Shown here: positions 1 through 8,704 of the stretch, piece after piece
How positions within the stretch are numbered: position 1 is the first letter of the stretch
Layout: each line of letters opens with the position of its first letter
From: Stigmatella erecta
Lineage (GTDB): Bacteria > Myxococcota > Myxococcia > Myxococcales > Myxococcaceae
Assembly: GCF_900111745.1 (NCBI RefSeq)
Contig: NZ_FOIJ01000019.1
Location: 1 to 64,000, forward strand
Length of the DNA: 64,000 nt
Direction of reading: 5' to 3'
Notes under the pieces: generated by a model
Seen by the model: only the letters and a program-made list of their open reading frames with translations
Databases searched by the model: none
What the model was told of the DNA's origin: nothing
Program-made: the position numbers and the translations under genes

Positions 1-276
1 GAGCACATCGTCCCTCACGGTGCTCTCGTCCCAGCTGGCTCTCAACAGAAGGTGCTGGAAGGCGTAGGGCGCTTCTTTACCTGCCTCCTGGGACAGTCCC
101 CACGTGTTCTTCCTCTCCGCTCGGGACAACAGCGCCTTCACGTAGCTGCTGGCCGCCTCGTGCGCCTCGCGCCGACGAAAGTGGGGCTCCATCCACTCGG
201 TCAACCGCTCCAACTCGGCCGAGAGCTTCTCAAGGAGGACGACCTCTTCGAACTGGGTTGCTGCCTGGGCTGCCAT
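1..276 (-). CDS. IS701-family transposase, N-terminal part, runs off the window edge
   Basis: Reading the minus strand from an ATG gives about 92 residues with no stop before the window edge. The translation includes WGLSQEAGKEAPYAFQHLL followed by RASWDESTVRDD. This is the N-terminal signature of IS701-type DDE transposases, which cut and paste their own element. The catalytic domain lies outside the window, so completeness cannot be judged. The element's end should be in the next ~75 bases upstream of the start codon, where CTACA-AC-TGTAG (340-351) is a small inverted repeat. It sits beside other insertion debris. Confidence 0.8.
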   Translation of the reverse strand, partial: MAAQAATQFEEVVLLEKLSAELERLTEWMEPHFRRREAHEAASSYVKALLSRAERKNTWGLSQEAGKEAPYAFQHLLLRASWDESTVRDDVL

Positions 277-353
277 GGGAAGACTCCGGACTACCTTCTC
301 TGTTGGCTCAACAGAGGACTACCCATGAGGTCTTCCCATCTACAACTGTAGTA

Positions 354-516
354 CTAAGCCAGGAAAGGTAATTCCGTTCAGGGGAACCGGAGCGCCAAAG
401 ATTCTGTGTTCGTCCTGAGCGCCGCTGCCTTCGGAGGAAGAGGGGGCTCTCGCCGGCATTGGCCCCCCAGAGAAGAACATCCCTCCCTCTGAACGGATTT
501 AGTTGTCCTGGCTTAG
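354..516. mobile_element. 163-bp element with ~31-bp inverted ends (MITE-like)
   Basis: The left end starts CTAAGCCAGGAAAGGTAATT and the right end, read on the other strand, starts CTAAGCCAGGACAACTAAAT. Both continue TCCGTTCAG and then G-rich sequence. Eleven outermost bases match perfectly and about 25 of the first 30 match overall. Nothing between the ends looks coding. This is the anatomy of a non-autonomous transposon copy (inference). Its right boundary falls exactly where the IS3-type transposase reading frame stops matching its family. No clear target duplication could be assigned. Confidence 0.65.
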
Positions 517-815
517 CTTTGCCTCCTGACGCGTCGGGAAGCTACGCGTATGGGCCAGTTCCGGCTTCAAGCTGCTGAAAAAGCTCTTCACGACGGCGTT
601 GTCCCAGCAGTTGCACTTGCGGCTCATCGAGCAAGTGATGCCGCGCTCGGTCGGTCGCGCTCGGTAGTCCTCGCTGGCGTACTGACTTTCCTATCGGAGT
701 GGTGCTGCGCAGGGGCCGCACGCCCTGCGAGCGCCATGTTGCGGTCAACACGAGATGTCAGTCTATACGCTCGTTCATGCTCCAACCCACGATGCGGCGA
801 CTGAAGAGGTCTGAG
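499..815 (-). pseudogene. IS3-family transposase (orfB) remnant, several lesions
   Basis: Three frames together spell a typical IS3 orfB C-terminal half. First comes DLFSRRIVGWSMNERID, then an in-frame TGA at 760-758 where the family has Arg, then HLVLTA. A frameshift leads to NMALAGRAAPAQHHSDR. A missing base near 683 leads to QYASEDYRARPTERG, followed by SMSRKCNCWDNAVVKSFF. The match ends at FPTRQEAK, after which the frame enters the inverted-end element and terminates. The N-terminal half is absent. It lies 26 bases from the uraH stop codon and is clearly inactive. Confidence 0.88.
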
Positions 816-841
816 CCTACTCCCTTCGGTTCAACACCCTC

Positions 842-1186
842 TTAGCTCCCTCGATACGTGGAAAAGCCGAATGGGCTGAGCAGCAGGGGCACATGGTAGT
901 GCTCCTCTGCCGGAGAGAGTTCGAACACCACCGGGATGTACGGGTAGAAGCCCTTGAGGCTGTTCGCCCGGAAGTACTCCCCCGTGTGGAAGGTCATCCG
1001 GTAGACGCCAGGCTCCAGCTTCGTCCCAGGGGGCAGGAAGTCCCGGACGCGTCCATCCGTATTGGTGGTGCCGCGCGCCAGCTCCCTCCATTCGCCGCTG
1101 GGCGTCTGGGCTTCCAGGGTGATGGGGACGCCCGCGGCGGGGCGGCCTGACTGCGTATCGAGGACGTGGGTGGACAGGGTGCTCAT
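842..1186 (-). CDS. uraH: 5-hydroxyisourate hydrolase
   Basis: A 114-residue transthyretin-like protein that hydrolyses 5-hydroxyisourate to OHCU in urate degradation. It opens with LSTHVLDTQSGRPA, the conserved N-terminal strand with an active-site His. It has an RV-R-D loop in the middle and ends HYHVPLLLSPFGFSTYRGS, the family's diagnostic YRGS tail. The length is normal. Its ATG overlaps the uraD stop codon (ATGA), so it is the third gene of a coupled alc-uraD-uraH operon. Cytoplasmic, since no signal peptide is visible. The IS3 remnant begins just downstream. Confidence 0.96.
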   Translation of the reverse strand: MSTLSTHVLDTQSGRPAAGVPITLEAQTPSGEWRELARGTTNTDGRVRDFLPPGTKLEPGVYRMTFHTGEYFRANSLKGFYPYIPVVFELSPAEEHYHVPLLLSPFGFSTYRGS

Positions 1187-1695
1187 GGGCTGGTGAGAAG
1201 CTTCTCCAGGCGGATGCGGGTGATTTGCGCTTGTTCTCCGGCCGCGATGCGCATCTCCAGGGCCGGGGGGTTGTTCAGCCGCTCACGCAGCTGCTCCAGG
1301 ATCTCCGCCGCGCTCTTGCCCGTGGCGCAGATGAGGAACGTGAAGCCAAAGCGCTCCTCGTACTCCCGGTTGCCGTCGGCGAGCCCCTGAATCACTTCCT
1401 CGCTCGCGCCCTGCACCCCCTTCTGCTCCTGCTCGGACCAGGTGCTGGTGGCCTTGAAGCGCTCGCGCAGCTTGGAGATGTCGCCAATGCGCGGGTGGTG
1501 GGTGATGGCTTCCTTCCAGTCGTCGGGGCCCGTCTGGGACCAGAGCCAGCCCGCCTCCGTGTACACCGACGTCTCCCGGGAGAACGGGCGCGCCCGCGCC
1601 ATGCCCTCCGCCCAGCGGCGGGAGCCACAGCACCGGAGGAACTCCGCCTGCGCGTCTTCCAGCGACAGGCCGTTGAGCCAGTCGAGCCGGCTCAC
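1183..1695 (-). CDS. uraD: OHCU decarboxylase
   Basis: A 170-residue 2-oxo-4-hydroxy-4-carboxy-5-ureidoimidazoline decarboxylase, making S-allantoin from OHCU. The family signature HPRIGD sits at about residues 67-72 and includes the catalytic His. A downstream NREYEERFGFTFLICATGKS block matches the C-terminal half. I chose the GTG start because it overlaps the allantoicase stop (GTGA) and begins at SRLDWLNG, where homologues begin. The longer open frame upstream lies inside alc in another frame. It is coupled to both neighbours. Confidence 0.95.
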   Translation of the reverse strand: MSRLDWLNGLSLEDAQAEFLRCCGSRRWAEGMARARPFSRETSVYTEAGWLWSQTGPDDWKEAITHHPRIGDISKLRERFKATSTWSEQEQKGVQGASEEVIQGLADGNREYEERFGFTFLICATGKSAAEILEQLRERLNNPPALEMRIAAGEQAQITRIRLEKLLTSP

Positions 1696-2708
1696 GACGC
1701 ACGCCCGTGGAGGCGCAACCGGCTGATCCCTCCATCTGGGAAGATGTTCAGGCGCACGTGGGTGAAGGGCCCCGAGGCCTTCAGCTCGGCCTCGAAGAAG
1801 TGGCGGTGGTGCGCCTGGAGCTTCGTCTTCGGGAGGATCTCCTGCCAGGCGATGTCCTTCGCGTTGGCGAAGTCGAGCAGGTCCTCCTTCAGCGTGCACC
1901 CCTCCAGCGAGCACATGTCCGGGAAGTTGCCCTTGTAGTGGTTGGTGTCCACCTCCACGCGCTGCACGGTGCCCGGCGCCGCCAGCTTCACGACGATCCA
2001 GTCAAAGCCGGGCACGCGCTTGCGCCGCGTCTCCCAGCCCTCGCCCATGTTCACCGCCCGGCCCGGCATGATGAGGTTGTCCTTGGGCCCGAAGAACGCG
2101 TCATTGCACGTGACGACGGTGCCCCCGTTCTCCGCCGCCGCCAGGTCCACGCCCTCGCTCGCGCGCAGCGCCGCCAGGTCCGGCCGCACCACGCCGTGCA
2201 CGCGGAAGCGCGCCACGCCGCCGTCCGGGTAGATGTTGAGCCGCACGTGCGTCCAGCGGCGCTCGCTGGCCACGGGCAGGAAGTTCTGCGTGCCCCCGGA
2301 GAGCTTCGTGCGCGGCACCACCTCGGTCCACGCCGCGTCCACCAGCGACTCCGGCGAGGGCGAGCCCGTCACCTCCAGCGCATCCACCGAGGCGTACTCG
2401 GGGAAGTTGCCCAGGAAGTGGTTGGTGTCCACGTTCACGCCGCGGATGACGCCGGGCAGGCCGAGCTGGAGGATGCACCAGTCGTAGCCGGGCACGCGCT
2501 TGCGCCGCGTCTCCCAGCCATCCATCCACTTGCCGAACTCCGTGTACTTGTCCGGGATGAAGACGCCCCGGCCCGGCTTGAGCAGGTTCTCCTTGGGCGC
2601 GAAGAACTCGTCATTGGCCAGGAGGGCCTTGCCGCCCACCTTCTCGGAGACAAGGTCGATGAGCTCGGCGAAGGCAACGCGGATCTTGCCCTCTTCAGGT
2701 GTCTGCAT
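1692..2708 (-). CDS. alc: Allantoicase
   Basis: A 338-residue allantoicase (allantoate amidinohydrolase), converting allantoate to ureidoglycolate and urea. The protein is an internal duplication. Each half carries GWETRRKRVPG followed by [YF]DW, a V(D)TNH-[FY]-[LK]GN motif, and a closing HVRLN[IF][YF]PDGG(V/I)-R-R-HG segment, the two-domain fold expected of the family. The start ATG lies in a leader with few constraints. It is the first gene of the alc-uraD-uraH operon. The 143 bases upstream probably hold the promoter, but I see no clear operator. Confidence 0.96.
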   Translation of the reverse strand: MQTPEEGKIRVAFAELIDLVSEKVGGKALLANDEFFAPKENLLKPGRGVFIPDKYTEFGKWMDGWETRRKRVPGYDWCILQLGLPGVIRGVNVDTNHFLGNFPEYASVDALEVTGSPSPESLVDAAWTEVVPRTKLSGGTQNFLPVASERRWTHVRLNIYPDGGVARFRVHGVVRPDLAALRASEGVDLAAAENGGTVVTCNDAFFGPKDNLIMPGRAVNMGEGWETRRKRVPGFDWIVVKLAAPGTVQRVEVDTNHYKGNFPDMCSLEGCTLKEDLLDFANAKDIAWQEILPKTKLQAHHRHFFEAELKASGPFTHVRLNIFPDGGISRLRLHGRAS

Positions 2709-2851
2709 GTGGTGAGTCTCCCCTCGCGGGCTACCTTACTCCTCCGCGCAGGCCATGCCAGGGCGTTGCACTCCCGGTCCGGGCCATCTTGTGAGGATTC
2801 ACCGTCTGTGCAGGCCTGCGGATGCCGGGGGATGTGTGTTCAAAGGCGGAC

Positions 2852-3601
2852 TCATGTGGTCTGTCCGCCGTCCACATTGAGCGTGGTGCCCGTGATGTAG
2901 CTGGCATCCGGGCCGGCGAGGAAGGCGACCGCCGCGGCCAGCTCCTCGGGCCGGCCATAGCGGCCCAGCGCGGCCAGCTGTGTCAGGGCGGACGCGTGCG
3001 CGCTGTTCGCGGGGTTCATGTCGGTGTCGATGGCTCCGGGCTGGACGATGTTCACGGTGATTCCCCGGGGCCCCAGGTCCCGGGCCCAGGCGCGGGTATA
3101 GGCCGCCACGGCGGCCTTGCTCGCGACGTAGTCGCCAATGCCGGCGAAGGGCGCGCGGCTGGCGCCCGTGGTTCCGATGGAAATGATGCGTCCGCCATCA
3201 CTGAGGAGCGGAACCGCCGCGCGCACGGCGGCGGCGACGCCCCCGACGTTGATGGCGAACTGCTTGTCGAAGGCCGCCACGTCGCTCGAAGGGTCTCCCA
3301 CCACACCGGTGACGAAGACACCCGCGCTGTTGACGAGGATGTCGAGCTTGCCGAAGTGCTTGGCCGCCGCCTGGACCAGCGCCGTGACTTCCGCAGGGTG
3401 GGCCTGGTCTGCCTGGAAGGCCGCCGCGCGGACGCCCTGGCCCTGGAGTTCGCGCACGACGTCCTCGGCCTTCTGGGCGGAGGCCACGTAGCTGATGGCG
3501 ACATCCGCCCCCTCCTCCGCGAGCCGCTTCGCGATGGCGGCCCCAATGCCACGCGAACCCCCGGTCACCAGCGCCACCTTGCCAACGAGTGTCTTCCCCA
3601 T
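2852..3601 (-). CDS. SDR-family oxidoreductase
   Basis: A classical short-chain dehydrogenase of 249 residues. It has the cofactor loop TGGSRGIG at residues 13-20, NSAG, an SIGTTG strand, and the YVASK catalytic Tyr-Lys. It ends with the usual ITGTTLNVDGG. This resembles 3-oxoacyl-ACP reductase/glucose-dehydrogenase types, but the substrate cannot be read from sequence. I prefer the ATG preceded by GGGGAGG at 9-base spacing over a GTG six codons earlier, because that SD would lie inside the longer version. It is divergent from a TetR gene, which probably controls it. Confidence 0.93.
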   Translation of the reverse strand: MGKTLVGKVALVTGGSRGIGAAIAKRLAEEGADVAISYVASAQKAEDVVRELQGQGVRAAAFQADQAHPAEVTALVQAAAKHFGKLDILVNSAGVFVTGVVGDPSSDVAAFDKQFAINVGGVAAAVRAAVPLLSDGGRIISIGTTGASRAPFAGIGDYVASKAAVAAYTRAWARDLGPRGITVNIVQPGAIDTDMNPANSAHASALTQLAALGRYGRPEELAAAVAFLAGPDASYITGTTLNVDGGQTT

Positions 3602-3635
3602 GTGCGTGTTCCTCCCCACCGACTTGTGTATCGAG

Positions 3636-3684
3636 CACTACAGATGCGCGTGTGGACGAAGGGTGTCAAGGGCATTATGTAGTG
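3636..3684. promoter_or_regulatory. Inverted repeat between SDR and TetR genes, candidate operator
   Basis: CACTACAGATGC (3636-3647) and GCATTATGTAGTG (3672-3684 region) form an imperfect inverted repeat: 7-bp perfect outer arms plus an ATGC/GCAT inner match, about 26-35 bp apart. It is central in the short divergent intergenic region. TetR regulators commonly bind such symmetric sites beside their own gene (family knowledge). Binding here is inference. Confidence 0.45.
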
Positions 3685-3716
3685 AGGGGTAAATATGTCG
3701 GGACGAGGAGGTTGCC

Positions 3717-4319
3717 ATGGCGATGGGCCGCCCGAGGGCCTTCAACATCGATGAGGCGGTGGAGCAGGCGCTGCAGGTGTTCCTGAGCAAGGGCTACGAG
3801 GGCGCGTCCCTGGCGGATTTGACGCAGGCCATGGGCATCAACCCGCCCAGCCTCTACTCCGCCTTTGGCAGCAAGGAGGGGCTCTTCCGGAAGGCGCTCG
3901 AGCGCTATGCCGGTGAGCGCGGGGCGTGTCTGAGCGAGGCGCTCGCGCAGCCGACGGCCCGGGCGGTGGTCGAGCACCTGCTCCGGGCGGTCGCCGGCCT
4001 GCAGACCGGGGAGCACCGGCCTCAGGGCTGTCTGCTGGTGCAGGGGGCGCTTGTCTGTGGGGACGCGGCGGAGCCCATCCGGGAGGAGCTGGCCTCACGG
4101 CGGGGGGCCACCCAGCGGGCCCTTCAGGTGCGCCTGGAGCGCGCGAAGAAGGAGGGAGATCTGCCGCGCGATGCGAACCCGGCCGCGCTGGCGCTCTTCG
4201 TCTCGATTCTCATCCAGGGCATGGCCGTGCACGCCTCCGCGGGGACCCGCCGGGAAGAGCTGCACCAGGCCGTGGACGTGGCCTTGCTGGCCTGGGAGAC
4301 GAAGTCCAGGCCCAGGTGA
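3717..4319 (+). CDS. TetR/AcrR-family transcriptional regulator
   Basis: 200 residues. The N-terminal HTH is clear: FNIDEAVEQALQVF, then GYEGASLADLTQAMGINPPS, then LYSAFGSKEGLF, the usual helix-turn-helix and helix-4 pattern at about residues 10-60. The C-terminal ligand-binding half contains PQGCLLVQGALVCG, seen in one common TetR branch. An SD-like GAGGAGG precedes the ATG. Its divergent position relative to the SDR gene suggests local repression of that gene and itself. The inducer is unknown. Confidence 0.93.
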   Translation: MAMGRPRAFNIDEAVEQALQVFLSKGYEGASLADLTQAMGINPPSLYSAFGSKEGLFRKALERYAGERGACLSEALAQPTARAVVEHLLRAVAGLQTGEHRPQGCLLVQGALVCGDAAEPIREELASRRGATQRALQVRLERAKKEGDLPRDANPAALALFVSILIQGMAVHASAGTRREELHQAVDVALLAWETKSRPR

Positions 4320-4346
4320 GCCGTGGCTGCCGGTGGGCGTTCTGGC

Positions 4347-5699
4347 TCAGGCCTTGCCCGGGCGGCGCACCCAGCGGCCCCCGGGGCGGGCGGCGAAGGC
4401 GCCCTCCGTGTACACCGGCTCCCCCCGCAGGTAGGTGCGCTCCACGACGCCGTGCAGCGCGCGGCCCGCGTAGGGGGTGAGCTTGTGCCGGTGCCGCACG
4501 TGGGCGGCCTCGGGGGTGAAGGTGGCGTCCGGGTCGAACACGAGCAGGTCCGCGTCCGCGCCGGGCGTCAGGCCGCCCTTGGTGCCCTCCAGGCCGATGA
4601 GGCGGGCGGGGTGGCGGCACATCCACCGGACGAGCGCCTCCAGCCCGTGGCCGCGCTCGCGCATGCCCGTCCACACGGCGGGCAGGCTGAACTGGAGCGA
4701 GGCGATGCCGCCCCACGCGGCGGAGAAGTCGCCCTTGTCCAGGTGCTTGAGGGCGGGGGTACACGGCGAGTGGTCCGACACCACCATGTCGATGTCCCCG
4801 CGCGCCAGGCCCTCCCAGAGCTTCTCGCGGTTCTCCGCCTCGCGGATGGGTGGGGCGCACTTGAGGAAGGTGGCGCCGTCGGGAATGTGCTCCGCGTCGA
4901 AGGTGAGGTAGTGGGGGCACGTCTCCACGGAGAAGGGCAGCCCCTCGCGCCGGGCGGCGGCGATGTCCGGCAGCGCATCCGAGGAGGACAGGTGGACGAT
5001 GTGGACGCGGGTGCGGTGCTTGCGGCACAGCTCCACCATCATCCGGATGGCATCGTCCTCCCACTGGCGGGGGCGCGACTCCAGGTAGCTGCGGTAGGTG
5101 CGCGTGTCGCCCTGAGGCGGCTTCTCGTCGGGCGTCAGCTCCGCGTGGACGATGAGCGGCACGCCGCACCGGGCCAGCACGGGAAGGGCGCGCTCCAGGT
5201 CCTCGCGGGTGGTGTGGGGAAACTCGTCCACCCCCGAGTGGATGAGGAAGCACTTGAAGCCGGTGACGCCCGCGCCGGCCATGGCCTCCAGCTCGGCCCC
5301 GTTGCCGGGGATGACGCCGCCCCAGAAGCCATAGTCGATGGCGCAGTGGCCCTCGGCGGCGGCGGCCTTGAGCTGCAGCGCGGCCAGGGTGGTGGTGGCG
5401 GGGATGGAGTTGAGCGGCATGTCCACCACGGTGGTGATGCCGCCGCTGGCCGCCGCGCGGGTGGCCGTCTCGAAGCCCTCCCACTCGGTGCGGCCCGGCT
5501 CGTTGATGTGGGCATGGCAGTCCACCACGCCGGGCATCACGGCCTTCTGGCCCACGTGCTCCACGGGCAGGCCCGCGGGCACCTCGGAGAGGGGCAGCAC
5601 GGCGGCCACCTTGCCCTCGCGGATGACGACGGCGGCCTCGCGCACGCCCGACTCGGTGACGACGCGCTGGCTGGCCAGCGCCCACGGCTGAGAACTCAC
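4347..5699 (-). CDS. allB: Allantoinase
   Basis: A 450-residue amidohydrolase-fold enzyme opening the allantoin ring to allantoate. It shows DCHAHINEPGRTEWEGF (metal His 62 and 64), the carboxylated-lysine site GFKCFL (Lys149), HAEL (His185), HLSSSD (His236) and SDHSPC (Asp309). All metal ligands are present. The start is a GTG that overlaps the stop of the upstream flavoprotein (GTGA), so the two are translationally coupled. It completes the ureide route with alc, uraD and uraH nearby. Confidence 0.96.
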   Translation of the reverse strand: MSSQPWALASQRVVTESGVREAAVVIREGKVAAVLPLSEVPAGLPVEHVGQKAVMPGVVDCHAHINEPGRTEWEGFETATRAAASGGITTVVDMPLNSIPATTTLAALQLKAAAAEGHCAIDYGFWGGVIPGNGAELEAMAGAGVTGFKCFLIHSGVDEFPHTTREDLERALPVLARCGVPLIVHAELTPDEKPPQGDTRTYRSYLESRPRQWEDDAIRMMVELCRKHRTRVHIVHLSSSDALPDIAAARREGLPFSVETCPHYLTFDAEHIPDGATFLKCAPPIREAENREKLWEGLARGDIDMVVSDHSPCTPALKHLDKGDFSAAWGGIASLQFSLPAVWTGMRERGHGLEALVRWMCRHPARLIGLEGTKGGLTPGADADLLVFDPDATFTPEAAHVRHRHKLTPYAGRALHGVVERTYLRGEPVYTEGAFAARPGGRWVRRPGKA

Positions 5700-7141
5700 G
5701 GCTCGAACTCCTTCACGTCATAGGCCATCAGGGAATCGAAGAAGGCGTCCTTGTCCTCCAGGTAGAGCTGGCGGGTGATGCCGGCCACGAGCCGGGGCAG
5801 GCTGTACTTCAGCCCCGAGATGCTCGCGCCGCCAAACCCCAGCGAGGGCAGGCCACCGAAGGTGTAGTTGAAGAGCGAGGAGAGGTAGGGCGCGCGGCCG
5901 GGCTCCTTCTCCTGGAACTCGAAGTTCGGGCCCAGGTACGGGTGGCGCGCGAGGTCCTCGTGCGCCTCCTGGGGCGGCGGGGTGTACCGGTCCTTCCACA
6001 GGGCGATGCTGGCCACCACGTTCGCCAGCTCCGGGCGCAGGGTGAGGTCCGTCACGGTGCCGCTGCCGACGATGAGCGTGTCGAAGGCGAAGGTGCCGTG
6101 GGGCGTGGTGACGTGGGCCTCGCCATTCACGGCCTGCACGTCCAGCCAGGGGCTCTGCGCGTGGAGGTGGAAGTTCGGGTGGGCGCGGGCGCGGTGGTAC
6201 GTGTCGTGCGGCGGCAGCTGCCCCATCTCCAGGATGCGGCGGATGAAGCGCCAGCGGTCCCCATCCGGCAGGTCTCCATGGTGCTTGAGGAAGCCCACGA
6301 ACTCCGCCCAGCGGTAGGCATTCACCGTGGGCAGCGTCTTGCGGCGGTAGAAGAGGTGGACCTCTCCTGCGCCCTTCTCCAGCGCCACGGAGCCGTTGTC
6401 GAAGGCGGAGGCGCCCGCGCCGAGCAGGCCCACGCGCTTGCCACGCAGGGCCTCGAAGTCGATGGCATCCCGGGTGTGGGCCCACAGCGCGCGCGGCAGC
6501 CGGGACACCATGGCGGGGCTCTCCCAGCGGCCGGAGCCGTCGATGCCGGTGGCGATCACCACCTTGCGCGCGAGCAGCACCTCCGGGGCGCCGCCGTCCT
6601 GGGGCGTGAGGGGGACGGCGAAGCAGGCGTCCTCGGCGCGCCAGGAGAGGGCGCCCGCGCGGACATGGCAGCGCACGGGGATGCCGAGGAAGCGGCGGTA
6701 CCAGTCGAGGTAGTCCGCCCACAGCTCCTTGGGGATGAGGCCGAGCTGCTGCCAGGCCTCCTCGCCGTGCTGGGCCTCGTACCAGCTCTGGAAGCAGAGG
6801 TTGGGCAGGTTGTGGTCCGGGCCGGTGAGGTGCTTGGGCGTGCGCAGCGTGTGCATGCGCGCGAACGTCTTCCACGGCCCGGCCAGGCCCGGCGCGTTCT
6901 CGTCCACGACGAGGAGGTTCGTCACCTTCTCGCGCAGCAGGCCAAAGGCCGCCGCCAGCCCGCTCTGCCCGCCGCCGATGATGAGGACGTCGAGCACCGC
7001 CTGTCCTTGCTGGGAGCGGCGCGGCAGCACCCAGGAGCGCTTCGGGTAGGCAAGCCGCTCCAGGTCCTTGAGCAGGAGGGCCTCGAGCAGGGCGAGGCCC
7101 GTTCCGGACTTCGCGGTAGGGCTCGGAGTCGGAAGGAGCAT
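5696..7141 (-). CDS. FAD/NAD(P)-dependent monooxygenase-like protein coupled to allantoinase
   Basis: 481 residues. It has an N-terminal FAD-binding GGGQSGLAAAFGLL, a second nucleotide-binding GLLGAGASAFDNG, and a VVIATGIDG strand, as in two-dinucleotide-fold monooxygenases. The block ARMHTLRTPKHLTGP is distinctive. It overlaps allB by 4 bp. The window has every urate-to-ureidoglycolate step except urate oxidation, so this enzyme is a candidate flavin-dependent urate hydroxylase, possibly of the HpyO type. That role is inference from context. N-hydroxylating or Baeyer-Villiger activity on another substrate is possible. The SD is weak. Confidence 0.8.
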   Translation of the reverse strand: MLLPTPSPTAKSGTGLALLEALLLKDLERLAYPKRSWVLPRRSQQGQAVLDVLIIGGGQSGLAAAFGLLREKVTNLLVVDENAPGLAGPWKTFARMHTLRTPKHLTGPDHNLPNLCFQSWYEAQHGEEAWQQLGLIPKELWADYLDWYRRFLGIPVRCHVRAGALSWRAEDACFAVPLTPQDGGAPEVLLARKVVIATGIDGSGRWESPAMVSRLPRALWAHTRDAIDFEALRGKRVGLLGAGASAFDNGSVALEKGAGEVHLFYRRKTLPTVNAYRWAEFVGFLKHHGDLPDGDRWRFIRRILEMGQLPPHDTYHRARAHPNFHLHAQSPWLDVQAVNGEAHVTTPHGTFAFDTLIVGSGTVTDLTLRPELANVVASIALWKDRYTPPPQEAHEDLARHPYLGPNFEFQEKEPGRAPYLSSLFNYTFGGLPSLGFGGASISGLKYSLPRLVAGITRQLYLEDKDAFFDSLMAYDVKEFEP

Positions 7142-7245
7142 GCCCCAGTCAAATCACGCTCCGCCCCCATCGCGCCATGGAGGGCCCGGCGAGATGAAGT
7201 ACAGCCGGCAGACGAGGCAGGGGGCTGTCTGCTTCTCTCCTTCCC

Positions 7246-8481
7246 TCAGGGGAGGCCCTCGGGGGGGAGGTCCCCGGGGAGGGGACCGTTCTCCATCCGC
7301 CGGGCCATGGCCCAGTTGTCATGATACACGATCCCGTCCTGGGTGACGGTGTCACTGCGGTACAGGCCGACTTTCAGGTAGTTGAGCATGCCATTGAACT
7401 GGGTGGCCATGGCGCGCTGGGGCACGGCCTGCCGGCCATTGTGAAACAGCTCGATGAAGCCCGTCTTGGGATCCGGGGACCACTTCACGCGGAAGACGAA
7501 GTCGTGCCACACCCCGCGCACCAGCGGCGTGCGCCACACCAGGGAGCCGGTGCTGCCGCCGACGCTCAGGCGGATCTCCTCGCCGTAGACGTAGAACTCC
7601 ACCGGCGGTGAGCCGCAACAGCCCTCGTGGTGCCACTGGGTGAAGAGCTGCCAGGTCTGCACGCTCGGGAAGTTGGGCGCGAACATCGTGCTCCAGGAGT
7701 AGATGTACTCGGAGCCCACGGGCTCGTTCGTCACCAGCACCAGCTCGTTGCGGTTGCCGCCGGTGGAGATGGGATCATCCCCCTGCTTCACGGTGGCCTT
7801 CAGCGCGTACCGCCCCTCGCGCATGGGCGAGGGCACCACCTGGAGCCGGTCGGGGCTCACCTCCTGGATATGGCTCCACTGGGAGCGGTTGCCCGTCTCG
7901 AAGTCGCCGCGCCAGGTGAGGGTGGCGGCGGGCAGCGGCACGAGGGACTCCGTGTAGCCGCAGACGCGGACCTCGGCGAGGCTGGCCCAATCATTCACAT
8001 TATTGCCCTGAACGGTGATGCGCACGTTGCGCGCGGTATAGGGAATGAAGGTGTAAACCTCCGCGGCCACCGTGGTTCCGCTGCTGACACCCTGGTAGAC
8101 CGGAAGGTACGTCTTGCCGTCCGAGGAGATGGACACGGTGAAGGTGTTGGCGCGGAGGTTGCCCTGGTGCCAGGCAATGGCAGCGCCGGAGACGGCGCGG
8201 TGCATGCCCAGGTCGTAGTCGATCCAGGCGCCCTTGCCGAGGTGGCTCCAGCGCGTGTCGAGCTGATCATCCAGGGTCTGAACGGGCAGGTTGCCGTCGT
8301 CGCCGTTGGCGCTCACCGAGAGGATGGCGAGCGGCGAGCAGCCTTGCAGGGCCAGGGCCTGGGAGCGGGCCGCCAGGGCCGGGAGTACGGAGGGGGGCTC
8401 CTCGTCGGCGGGGGGCATTCCACAGGCAAGGCTGCTCAGGAGGAACAACAGGGGGCCGGACGACAGAAGTGCGTTCTTCAA
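7246..8481 (-). CDS. Lipoprotein with discoidin domain and heparin-lyase-I-like domain
   Basis: About 411 residues. It begins with a lipoprotein signal ending LLSSLAC. I take a TTG start that gives a compact signal peptide; a TTG 21 codons upstream is possible. Residues ~40-185 resemble an F5/8 type C (discoidin) carbohydrate-binding fold, with a DTRWSHLGKGAWIDYDLG segment. Residues ~195-405 resemble the polysaccharide lyase jelly roll (heparin lyase I family): GNRNELV, QLFTQWHHE, and VWHDFVFRVKWSPD. A surface enzyme acting on polysaccharide is likely; the substrate is unknown. Confidence 0.78.
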   Translation of the reverse strand: MKNALLSSGPLLFLLSSLACGMPPADEEPPSVLPALAARSQALALQGCSPLAILSVSANGDDGNLPVQTLDDQLDTRWSHLGKGAWIDYDLGMHRAVSGAAIAWHQGNLRANTFTVSISSDGKTYLPVYQGVSSGTTVAAEVYTFIPYTARNVRITVQGNNVNDWASLAEVRVCGYTESLVPLPAATLTWRGDFETGNRSQWSHIQEVSPDRLQVVPSPMREGRYALKATVKQGDDPISTGGNRNELVLVTNEPVGSEYIYSWSTMFAPNFPSVQTWQLFTQWHHEGCCGSPPVEFYVYGEEIRLSVGGSTGSLVWRTPLVRGVWHDFVFRVKWSPDPKTGFIELFHNGRQAVPQRAMATQFNGMLNYLKVGLYRSDTVTQDGIVYHDNWAMARRMENGPLPGDLPPEGLP

Positions 8482-8704
8482 GGCAGGTCTCGGTGGAAAG
8501 ACAAACAACCGTTGCAGGGGGCAGAGGGGGGGAGGTGTTCCCAATGAGAGACTTCAGAATGGAAGCGCTCCCGGAGCCCGCAAAGGTACCGGCGTCGGAC
8601 CTGATGGTTTAATCAACAGTTCCAGCGGGTGACTGCCTGGGGGGGAGGCGAGGAAGGGGCGCGTGGCTTTGAGGGGGGGGCGCCAGGTGGGCTATAGCGA
8701 GCGC

